Assembly: GCA_017622175.1 (NCBI GenBank)
Contig: JAGARQ010000033.1
Coordinates: forward strand, 1-37,624
Origin: Bacilli bacterium
GTDB taxonomy: Bacteria > Bacillota_I > Bacilli_A > RF39 > UBA660
Direction: 5' to 3'
DNA length: 37,624 nucleotides
Notes under the pieces: model-generated
Seen by the model: only the letters and a program-made list of their open reading frames with translations
Databases searched by the model: none
What the model was told of the DNA's origin: nothing
Program-made: the position numbers and the translations under genes
Shown: positions 31,347-37,624 of the stretch, piece by piece
Layout: the number at the start of each line of letters is the position of its first letter
Position numbering within the stretch: the stretch's first letter is position 1

Positions 31347-32141
31347 CTATTTTAAAAACTTATCATTAATCTTTTGAATAAAATTATAATCTTTCATTCT
31401 AATAACTTGTACAGTTTTATCAATAACTGTTTCAATAGAAGTAACTCCTTCATAGAAATTATTATCTCCATCAACGGTAATAATAACATTACCATTATTT
31501 CTTTTAGGAATTAATGTTATAGGCATATTATCAGGAACAATAACTGAATTAGTTAAACTTCTATAAGCTTTACTATTAAGAGGAGCTACTGGTGTAATTT
31601 GTAATGTATGAAATGTATTAAAAACAATACTTCCACCAAAACTTAAATTATATGCAGTTGAACCAAATGATGTAGAAATTAAAAGCCCATCACCTACAAA
31701 ATCTTCTAAAAGTCCACCATCAACATAAACTTCTAATTCAGTAGTATTTAACGCTTCATCTCTAACAACAATTTCATTAATAGAACAGTGTTTTACTGTC
31801 TTTTTCTTTGTCTTAATAGTTACTTCTTGTACCCCAATGTTTTCAACTTTAAAATCCCCTGATTTTAAAATGTTAATAAACTCATCAATCTCATCAACAT
31901 TTACTTCTTGTGCAAATCCTAAAGTACCGGCATTAATACCAACATAACAGCATTTACTATTAAAATTAGCATTCTTTACCATTCGTAGGAAAGATCCATC
32001 TCCCCCTATTGCTATAGCAAGATCATAACCTTCCTCTACTATAACAAACTTATTCTTTTCCAACTTTTCTTTAACTTCTCTTGCAACTTTATTACTTCTT
32101 AAATTATCATTTATAAATAATTTAACTTTTTTTATTTTCAT
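31347..32141 (-). CDS. nadK: NAD kinase
   Basis: 264 residues, usual for the family. ATP-dependent phosphorylation of NAD to NADP. GGDGSFLRM (46-54) is the GGDGT-type nucleotide site, GINAGTLGFAQEV the second conserved loop, and LISTSFGSTAYNLSFGGSIV the NE/D-rich substrate region, here with the STAY core. The start shares one base with the stop of the Nudix gene (TAATG), so it is coupled. Sixth gene of the operon from prs. Confidence 0.95.
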   Translation of the reverse strand: MKIKKVKLFINDNLRSNKVAREVKEKLEKNKFVIVEEGYDLAIAIGGDGSFLRMVKNANFNSKCCYVGINAGTLGFAQEVNVDEIDEFINILKSGDFKVENIGVQEVTIKTKKKTVKHCSINEIVVRDEALNTTELEVYVDGGLLEDFVGDGLLISTSFGSTAYNLSFGGSIVFNTFHTLQITPVAPLNSKAYRSLTNSVIVPDNMPITLIPKRNNGNVIITVDGDNNFYEGVTSIETVIDKTVQVIRMKDYNFIQKINDKFLK

Positions 32142-32965
32142 TAATTCTTCTTATACTTAAACAAGTAAGATGGTCTGTGTCCTCCACCAGTTCTCATCTT
32201 ATTTGTTTTTTCTACCTTATCCGCAATAATTCTACGAAAAGCTGGATCAAGTAATTTCTTATTTAAAATTACTTCATATACTTGTTGTAATTCACCTAAT
32301 GTGAAATACTCAGGCATCATATTAAATACTATATCAGTATAATTAACTTTATTTCTAATTCTTTCTAATCCAGAAAGAATAACCTTAGCATGATCAAATG
32401 CTAATTTATCATTTTCTACTACTTCAAAATCATATCTATCAGTAGTCTTTTCTCTTAATACTTTCTTAATAGAGAATCTAATTACTTCTTCTCCATTATC
32501 TAAAGTAATTTCAACTACATTATCTTTTTCTTCAATTAAAGTAATATCAAACCAAGAAGCATGCTCTACTTTTTGAGTTAACTTATTCTTATCAACTAAC
32601 GCAACATAGGAAGTAGAAACAACTCTCATTCTAGGATCTCTATCAATTCCATCAAATGTATATAATTGTTCTAAATAAATATCTTCTAAGTTAGTTTCTC
32701 TTTTCATTACTCTCTTAGCACATTCTTCTAATGTTTCATTCTTTACATCCAAAAAACCTCCAGGAACACACCATTTACCTTTATATGGATAATCATCTCT
32801 TTTAGCAAGTAAAATACTCATCATTTTTGTACTTGTCTTACGATAATTAGTTTGTTCTTGATCAGATACACTTAATAATAAAATATCTGCAGTCATACTT
32901 AATTTTTCAAATATACTCGAATCATAATTCTTTAAAAATTCTTCTTCACTTTTGTATTCGCTCAT
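32141..32965 (-). CDS. Nudix-domain regulator, NrtR type (predicted non-hydrolytic)
   Basis: 274 residues. N-terminal Nudix fold with KWCVPGGFLDVKNETLEECAKRVMKRETNLED. The catalytic RExxEE of the Nudix box is R85-V86-M-K-R89-E90, so two of three glutamates are lost and one residue is inserted after the glycine. The following LYTFDGIDRDPRMRVVSTSYVAL fits ADP-ribose pyrophosphatase/NrtR relatives. The C-terminal 70 residues, YTDIVFNMMPEYFTLGELQQVYEVILNKKLLDPAFRRIIADKV, match the winged helix of NrtR repressors that sense ADP-ribose and control NAD genes. Location inside an NAD operon supports this. The DNA target is not proven. Confidence 0.85.
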   Translation of the reverse strand: MSEYKSEEEFLKNYDSSIFEKLSMTADILLLSVSDQEQTNYRKTSTKMMSILLAKRDDYPYKGKWCVPGGFLDVKNETLEECAKRVMKRETNLEDIYLEQLYTFDGIDRDPRMRVVSTSYVALVDKNKLTQKVEHASWFDITLIEEKDNVVEITLDNGEEVIRFSIKKVLREKTTDRYDFEVVENDKLAFDHAKVILSGLERIRNKVNYTDIVFNMMPEYFTLGELQQVYEVILNKKLLDPAFRRIIADKVEKTNKMRTGGGHRPSYLFKYKKN

Positions 32966-32990
32966 ATTTCCACCTCATATTCATAATCTG

Positions 32991-32999
32991 ATTATAACA
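32991..32999 (-). promoter_or_regulatory. Candidate internal promoter TGTTATAAT
   Basis: TGT-TATAAT on the minus strand in the 54-base gap before the Nudix gene. A perfect 6-base inverted repeat, ATAATC-T-GATTAT (32983-32995), overlaps it. Confidence 0.5.
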
Positions 33000-33019
33000 C
33001 AAAATTTATAATAAAAATA

Positions 33020-33487
33020 CTATTTTAAAATATCTTTTAACATTAAAATTATCTTTTCAATAACAAGTTCTTTATTTTCTAATCTACTACCTAAAGTAGC
33101 TTCAACTTTTTCATTATAAAATTTATCATTTTCTTTATCATAAATACTAATAAATACAACGTTATCTTCACCATACGGATTATTAATATCTACTCTATTC
33201 AATTTACCAGTAATCCCAACACCAAAGTCACTGCCAGCAAATAATGAAATATTTTTACTCATTTCATCACTACATTCTTTACTATAAACACTATATTTAT
33301 CAATTATTTCACTAGCAACACCCATCTTCATTTTATATTCATTAGAATAGGTAACTGCACTAAACTTTAATATTTCACTAGCACCTTCAATATTAGTAAT
33401 CGCATTACTAACCCCACCACCAGTACAAGACTCCATTGTCGCAATCGTTTTCTTTTTTTTAATTAATAGTTCAACTAATTCTTTCAT
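33020..33487 (-). CDS. pncC: Nicotinamide-nucleotide amidase (CinA C-terminal domain)
   Basis: 155 residues, a stand-alone CinA C-terminal domain. Deamidates NMN to nicotinic acid mononucleotide, feeding NMN back to NAD. Motifs: TMESCTGGGVSNAI (18-29) with the catalytic serine/threonine block, VTYSNEYKMKMGV, and FAGSDFGVGITGKLN, the family glycine-rich loop. One-base TAATG overlap with the ADP-ribosylglycohydrolase gene upstream. The enzyme fits the operon: it recycles NMN for NadD. Confidence 0.92.
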   Translation of the reverse strand: MKELVELLIKKKKTIATMESCTGGGVSNAITNIEGASEILKFSAVTYSNEYKMKMGVASEIIDKYSVYSKECSDEMSKNISLFAGSDFGVGITGKLNRVDINNPYGEDNVVFISIYDKENDKFYNEKVEATLGSRLENKELVIEKIILMLKDILK

Positions 33488-34338
33488 TACTTTTTCTCCT
33501 TTTCATAATTACTATAATATCTTTTTTCAACTAAAGGCAACATATAATCTTTAATATATGGTTTTACCTCACATTTTAACTCATCAGAAATACCATAATA
33601 TGCCTCACTAATAGATCCAACTATACAAGCAATTGTATCACTATCTCCACCTATTGAAAGCGCTTTTCTAATTGAATCTTCAAATCCATTAGACTGAAAA
33701 AATACATATAAAGCTTGTGGTACACTTTCACTACTTTTACTTGAAAAAACATAATTTCTTTGTAAATCTTCTAAATCATAATTAAGATCATAATAATTAC
33801 TTTTAATATAATCATAAACTTCTTCTTTAGAATGTCCTGTTCTAAGTAAAAATATTGTAACAGCAACAGCTTCCGCTCCCTTTATTGCATCAGGATGATT
33901 ATGAGAAGGAATCGTTGCAAGTCTTACTTGTTCTTTAACTTCATCTAAAGAATCAAATAAATAACCAACAGGACTAATTCTCATAGCTGCACCATTACCA
34001 TAACTTTGTCCTTGATAATTACTTTCTAACCAAGAAACAAAACCACTTCCGAATCTACTTCTTCCATATAAATCAACACCATTATTAATTTCTCTTAATC
34101 CATATTTTCTTAAATACTTTTCATATTCACAATTCCCATTAACAATAGCATCCCATATCGCAACAGTTAATATTGAATCATCTGTACAGGAAGAATATTC
34201 TCCAAATAAAGAAGTATTTTTATCTAAAACTTTAACTCTTTCACCAAAACTACGATGTCTATCAATTGTATTTCTTCCTTGAATTTCTAATACTTCAATA
34301 AAAGAACCCGCAACATCACCAATTATCGCACCTAACAT
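33487..34338 (-). CDS. ADP-ribosylglycohydrolase family (DraG/ARH fold)
   Basis: 283 residues. Members remove ADP-ribose from proteins or related targets using two Mg ions. Ligand motifs: IIGDVAGSFIE (7-15), SCTDDSILT (51-58), NGAAMRISP, PSHNHPDAIKGA and SIGGDSDTIACIVG (228-241). The core is complete, so activity is likely. The target (protein, nucleic acid or O-acetyl-ADP-ribose) is unknown. Freed ADP-ribose would be the signal expected by the Nudix regulator two genes on. One-base overlap with pncC. Confidence 0.93.
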   Translation of the reverse strand: MLGAIIGDVAGSFIEVLEIQGRNTIDRHRSFGERVKVLDKNTSLFGEYSSCTDDSILTVAIWDAIVNGNCEYEKYLRKYGLREINNGVDLYGRSRFGSGFVSWLESNYQGQSYGNGAAMRISPVGYLFDSLDEVKEQVRLATIPSHNHPDAIKGAEAVAVTIFLLRTGHSKEEVYDYIKSNYYDLNYDLEDLQRNYVFSSKSSESVPQALYVFFQSNGFEDSIRKALSIGGDSDTIACIVGSISEAYYGISDELKCEVKPYIKDYMLPLVEKRYYSNYEKEKK

Positions 34339-34347
34339 AACACACCT

Positions 34348-34929
34348 CTATTCATAAAGATTATTACTAATAATATATTCATAAACATCTTTATCTAATA
34401 ATTCTAAAATATCTTCACTATTCTTAATTCTATTTCTAATTTCAGTAGAAGACAAACTATCGGGTTCAACATCACTAATAATAATATTATCTCTATATTT
34501 ATCATACCTTTTCAAGATCTCATCTATATCATCGGTATATCTTTTAATGACTAAAAACTTATAATTTTCAAGAAGAAAAATACCATTTTTCCATTCATCA
34601 ACATAACTTAAATTATCAGCTCCACATACAAAATAAATATCATCATTTGGATACATTTCTTTAAAATACTTTAAAGTATCACATGTATAAACTACATAAT
34701 CTTTCAGTTCATAATCACTTACTTCAAATCTAGAATCATTCTTAATCATAAGTTCTAGCATTTTAAATCTATGTTCATCTGCAATTAAATTGTTTTTATA
34801 TTTATATTTACTTCCTGTTGGAACATAAATAATCTTATCAACATAACCTTTATTAATTAAATCTAAACCCATTTTAAAATGCATTTTATGTGGAGGATTA
34901 AAACTACCTCCTAAAACTCCAATTCTCAT
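34348..34929 (-). CDS. nadD: Nicotinate-nucleotide adenylyltransferase
   Basis: 193 residues, the family's usual size. Converts nicotinic acid mononucleotide plus ATP to the dinucleotide. N-terminal GGSFNPPHKMH (7-17) is the HxGH-type site (here H14...H17), FVCGADNLSYVDEWK is the substrate loop and SLSSTEIRNRIK the C-terminal nucleotide motif. Its start shares one base with the stop of prs (TAATG). It uses the PRPP-derived mononucleotide pool that prs supplies. Confidence 0.95.
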   Translation of the reverse strand: MRIGVLGGSFNPPHKMHFKMGLDLINKGYVDKIIYVPTGSKYKYKNNLIADEHRFKMLELMIKNDSRFEVSDYELKDYVVYTCDTLKYFKEMYPNDDIYFVCGADNLSYVDEWKNGIFLLENYKFLVIKRYTDDIDEILKRYDKYRDNIIISDVEPDSLSSTEIRNRIKNSEDILELLDKDVYEYIISNNLYE

Positions 34930-36002
34930 TATCCCAACTTCTTTCTAATCTTATCAATTATTTTCTTTTTCCCATTCCAAAGTTCTTCAATATCACTTTT
35001 CTTATTTATTGTATCAATAATTACTGCTAAATATCTAGAGCAATCTACATCAACATACCAATTATTATTTTTAACTTCATCTGGTACATAAGATAAATTA
35101 GTTGAATAAAGTTTATCAAATAACTTATTATTATAAGCTTCATCAAATTTATTAGTACCTTCTGTAAATAATGCAAAAGTTGCAACTAAATAAATTTTAT
35201 CTGCTCCTTTTTCTCTTAAATGACTACATACTTCTATCATTGAACCACCTGATGCAATCATATCATCTACAACAATACAAGTTTTACCTTTAACATCAGC
35301 ACCCATATACATATGCTCAACAATTGGATTTTTACCATTAACTACTTTAGATAAATCACGTCTTTTATAAAATACACCAACATCACATCCTAACATATCA
35401 GCATAATATCTTGCTCGCTCCATCGCTCCCATATCAGGACTAATTACAAGTAATTCACCTAAATCTTCTTTTTCAATCATTTCTTCTAAAATTGTATGTG
35501 TTGGATAAAAATTTTCAAATGGTAACCTTGGTATCGCATTACATATACTTGGATCATGAGCATCAAAAGTAATAATATTATCTACTCCAATTCTTTCTAA
35601 TTCTTGTAAGCTAATAGCACAATCTAATGATTCATTTCCTCTTCTTTTATGTTGTCTTGATTGATATAAAAGTGGCATAACAACATTTATTTTAGAAGCA
35701 TGACCACTAGTTGCAGAAATAACTCTTTTAATATCTTCAAAATGTTCATCAGGAGACATAAAATGCTCTTTCCCATGCATCATATAACTAATACCATAAT
35801 TACCTACATCACTAAGAATAAATAAATCACTACCATTAACACTCTCATTAATTGAAACTTTACCTTCTCCATTACTAAAACGATCACTTTTCATTTTAAC
35901 TAAATAATTCTTATCATTTTTATTTATATCTCTTAAATGTTTTTCTACTTTCTTGCCTAAGTCATCACAATTATTTAAAACTACTAATTTTAATTTACTC
36001 AT
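34929..36002 (-). CDS. prs: Ribose-phosphate pyrophosphokinase
   Basis: 357 residues, longer than the common 315-residue form, because of insertions at about 65-90 (GNYGISYMMHGKEHFMSPDEHFED) and the C-terminal end. Makes PRPP from ribose 5-phosphate and ATP. RQHKR (116-120, ATP site), FDAHDPS (146-152), and the PRPP loop IVVDDMIASGGSM (243-255) are intact. First gene of the NAD operon, directly behind the palindromic promoter region. AAGGAGAATA precedes the ATG. PRPP is used in NAD, purine and pyrimidine synthesis. Confidence 0.94.
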   Translation of the reverse strand: MSKLKLVVLNNCDDLGKKVEKHLRDINKNDKNYLVKMKSDRFSNGEGKVSINESVNGSDLFILSDVGNYGISYMMHGKEHFMSPDEHFEDIKRVISATSGHASKINVVMPLLYQSRQHKRRGNESLDCAISLQELERIGVDNIITFDAHDPSICNAIPRLPFENFYPTHTILEEMIEKEDLGELLVISPDMGAMERARYYADMLGCDVGVFYKRRDLSKVVNGKNPIVEHMYMGADVKGKTCIVVDDMIASGGSMIEVCSHLREKGADKIYLVATFALFTEGTNKFDEAYNNKLFDKLYSTNLSYVPDEVKNNNWYVDVDCSRYLAVIIDTINKKSDIEELWNGKKKIIDKIRKKLG

Positions 36003-36015
36003 ATTATTCTCCTTC

Positions 36016-36038
36016 TTATTAACATTATATTAATAACA
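36016..36038. repeat. Palindromic operator candidate, proximal copy
   Basis: TTATTAA (36016-36022), 7-base spacer CATTATA, TTAATAA (36030-36036): perfect arms. Lies between the ribosome site of prs and the transcription start. Shares the 19-base core TAACATTATATTAATAACA with the distal copy. Confidence 0.7.
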
Positions 36039-36070
36039 TATCTTATAAAAAATACAAACTCATTTCATTT

Positions 36071-36094
36071 GTTACTAACATTATATTAATAACA
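36071..36094. repeat. Palindromic operator candidate, distal copy on the -10 box
   Basis: GTTACTAA (36071-36078), spacer CATTATA, TTAATAAC (36086-36093), one mismatch. The spacer holds the -10 box. The core (36076-36094) is identical over 19 bases to the proximal copy, 56 bases away. Confidence 0.75.
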
Positions 36095-36108
36095 AACTAA
36101 AAAGTCAA
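36080..36108 (-). promoter_or_regulatory. Promoter of the prs-nad operon
   Basis: On the minus strand TTGACT (36103-36108), 17-base spacer, TATAAT (36080-36085), one of the best sigma-A matches in the window. The leader to the prs ATG is about 70 bases and contains the second operator copy. Confidence 0.75.
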
Positions 36109-36119
36109 TATAAAAAATA

Positions 36120-36147
36120 AAAAAAGATGAAATTATACATCTTTTTT
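36120..36147 (-). terminator. Intrinsic terminator
   Basis: Stem AAAAAGATG (36121-36129) with CATCTTTTT (36138-36146), 8-base loop, then TTTATTTT on the minus strand. Ends the 36133-37473 gene and overlaps its last codons. Confidence 0.75.
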
Positions 36148-37473
36148 ATCATTTTCATTTAAATAAATAATTTGAACGCTGCCATCTTTAAATCCTATAA
36201 CAATGCACTTTAAATCAAGAAGCTTTTTGCCCTTCTCTGTAGTATATATGTAATCCTTAATCATATTCTTAATAATAAATTCAAATTCTTCCCAATAACA
36301 CTTATACGTAAATAGACATTTGTCATTACTAACCTCACATATATTTTTCTTAGACCACATACTATTATTCAAATCAAAATCTAAGCATCCAAGAACCTCT
36401 ACTTCCCACTTTGATTCCCCTGCTTCAGAAAGTTCAACATTTAAAGCAACAACTTTATCATTAATTTCTTTTGAAAAAGTTTTTTCTAGCCACTCATATA
36501 AATCTTCTTTTAAATCATTTTCTCTAACATCTAAAACCAGTTTCTTATAACCAAGCATCAATCCCCATGGTAAAAGTATTCCAATAGTTCCTAAAACAAT
36601 ATGATCAAAGAAGAAAAAAACACAACCAATTACCAAACAAGGCAAAATCATAAATCCATAAACATCACTTATATTAACAATCTTTTTGTTTCTATCACTA
36701 GGTTTTTTAGGTTGTCTTTCTTCATACAAAATACATAATTCTTTATCATACTCATAATGCAAATTACTTAAGTTCTTGCGAGCTGTTTTATACAACTTCC
36801 ACCTTTTTATAAAATAAATACAAATTAATAAACCTAAAGCAATGAATGGTAAAGATAATAATAAATTATTTTTAATTTTTAAGAATTCAAGCATAAACAA
36901 AAATAAAGCAACAGCAAAAATCGAAACACCAATTAAAAAGGCCCAAACCCACCCAGAAATAATAGTAGCTTTCTTACAAACTTCAGTAAATTTCTTTATA
37001 TCTGGTCCATACTTTTCTCTTAATCTAAACTGTTCAGTAATAATATTTAATTTTTTCTTATCATACTTCTTCAATTCAACACTAGGCAAAGCTTCCTTAG
37101 TCATATAATTAAGTAAAACCATCTCAGTACATGAAGAAATATACATTGCCAGTAAATAAGCTAATTTAAATTCATCAGCACCATTAGTTTTAATAGTAAG
37201 TTCATAATCACAATTCATATAAATACGATCAACGTCATTTTTTTCATCATATTTATCGCCTATTATTTTTTCTTTTTCTTCTTTAGTTAATTCTCTAACA
37301 CCATATGTACAAATACTTGCTTTAGTATCTTCATCATAAACTTTAATACCAATTCCATTAGAATCCATTTTAACCGACATATTAATTTTAGAATCGAATT
37401 TTTCAGAAAACTTTGTAATTCCCTTTAAATTAATCTTTTTAAAATCAACAACATTATATTTAAAAATTCCCAT
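36133..37473 (-). CDS. Membrane protein of unknown function
   Basis: 446 residues from the ATG at 37471-37473 with GGAGG 5-7 bases upstream. Layout: a cytoplasmic N-terminal domain of about 160 residues, two membrane helices (about 172-195 and 203-225), a charged loop (KRWKLYKTARKNLSNLHYEYDKELCILYEERQPKKPSDRNKK), two more helices (about 277-297 and 300-318), then a C-terminal domain of about 130 residues. No domain is recognised. Own promoter and terminator, so a single-gene unit. Confidence 0.72.
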   Translation of the reverse strand: MGIFKYNVVDFKKINLKGITKFSEKFDSKINMSVKMDSNGIGIKVYDEDTKASICTYGVRELTKEEKEKIIGDKYDEKNDVDRIYMNCDYELTIKTNGADEFKLAYLLAMYISSCTEMVLLNYMTKEALPSVELKKYDKKKLNIITEQFRLREKYGPDIKKFTEVCKKATIISGWVWAFLIGVSIFAVALFLFMLEFLKIKNNLLLSLPFIALGLLICIYFIKRWKLYKTARKNLSNLHYEYDKELCILYEERQPKKPSDRNKKIVNISDVYGFMILPCLVIGCVFFFFDHIVLGTIGILLPWGLMLGYKKLVLDVRENDLKEDLYEWLEKTFSKEINDKVVALNVELSEAGESKWEVEVLGCLDFDLNNSMWSKKNICEVSNDKCLFTYKCYWEEFEFIIKNMIKDYIYTTEKGKKLLDLKCIVIGFKDGSVQIIYLNENDKKDV

Positions 37474-37493
37474 AAAGACCTCCAAGTACCTTA

Positions 37494-37502
37494 ATTATAT
37501 CA
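37494..37502 (-). promoter_or_regulatory. Extended -10 promoter TGATATAAT
   Basis: TGA-TATAAT on the minus strand, 20 bases before the ATG at 37473. Confidence 0.55.
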
Positions 37503-37520
37503 AAAAACTTACTAAGTAAA

Positions 37521-37550
37521 ACAAAAAAAAGAGATTAATTATCTCTTTTT
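37521..37550 (-). terminator. Intrinsic terminator of the partial gene at the right edge
   Basis: Stem AAAAAGAGAT (37526-37535) with ATCTCTTTTT (37541-37550), 5-base loop, U tract from the A run 37523-37530. It overlaps the stop codon. Confidence 0.8.
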
Positions 37551-37624
37551 TTATTACTCTTTTTATATTGTTTAGGTCCATCACTTGCACTAACATGTAT
37601 AACAGAAACTTCTCCAGTATTAAT
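37535..37624 (-). CDS. C-terminal end of an unidentified protein, 5' partial
   Basis: A frame open from the right edge to TAA (37535-37537) encodes 29 residues: INTGEVSVIHVSASDGPKQY then KKSNKKRDN. The strand-like start and basic tail look like a real C terminus, and the strong terminator built on its last codons supports a gene here. The family is not recognised from so short a piece. Confidence 0.6.
   Translation of the reverse strand: MNTGEVSVIHVSASDGPKQYKKSNKKRDN

Noticed and set aside
36016-36094. Two exact 19-base repeats as a possible CRISPR array or integration site
   Set aside because: Only two copies, palindromic, and one sits on a promoter -10 box; no cas or integrase gene is nearby.

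Overview
The window is very AT-rich and gene-dense, with most genes on the minus strand and short intergenic gaps that hold intrinsic hairpin terminators and promoters. TGA is used as a stop (for example at the ends of the gerA-like gene and the DUF4186 gene), so this is not the Mycoplasma code. The low GC, Bacillus-like RlmD and YtrA/ABC genes, strong AGGAGG-type ribosome sites and a spore-germination gene suggest an uncultivated low-GC Firmicute, perhaps a gut Bacilli lineage of the RF39/RFN20 kind. That placement is inference.

Layout. 1-597 is the 3' end of a DUF1846 gene. 640-1756 is a small membrane-protein/GNAT operon. 1822-4720 is rlmD, a phosphoribosyltransferase and alanine racemase. 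4807-6572 is a plus-strand pair: a GerA-family germinant-receptor subunit and a small protein resembling a cut-down GerC subunit, behind a sigma-F/G-like promoter. 6562-11072 holds envelope and hypothetical genes: a ComEC-like secreted metallo-beta-lactamase-fold protein with DUF3006 and pentapeptide-repeat proteins, a zinc-ribbon membrane protein, DUF4186 and a thioredoxin-like lipoprotein. 12031-14460 is a GntR(YtrA)-ABC transporter-Nudix operon with a clear operator. 14577-24152 is a run of small operons: HAD phosphatase/peptide deformylase/CYTH-like, a P-loop kinase, DUF1810, LD-carboxypeptidase, HD hydrolase, RsuA-type pseudouridine synthase and a CPBP protease. Two tRNA genes (Thr-GGT, Arg-CCG) lie at 24241-24393. 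24405-27911 holds a lipoprotein, DUF1003, an alpha/beta hydrolase and two overlapping PlsC acyltransferases.

Two operons stand out. At 27998-30704 a MurD-type ligase overlaps a MurL-type epimerase. This is the alternative route in which L-Glu is added to UDP-MurNAc-L-Ala and then epimerised to D-Glu on the precursor. At 30803-36002, on the minus strand, prs, nadD, an ADP-ribosylglycohydrolase, pncC, a Nudix protein with a broken Nudix box plus a winged-helix-like tail (NrtR type), nadK and a DUF7666-like gene lie nearly back to back. Together they look like an NAD synthesis, repair and ADP-ribose operon. Its main promoter (TTGACT-17-TATAAT) has the -10 box inside a palindrome, and the same 19-bp core recurs 56 bp downstream, a strong candidate for a paired operator.

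At the scale of the whole window, most promoters are extended -10 boxes (TGnTATAAT or close variants) with weak or absent -35 boxes. Many terminators use the stop codon of the gene they end as part of their hairpin. Both fit a compact genome.
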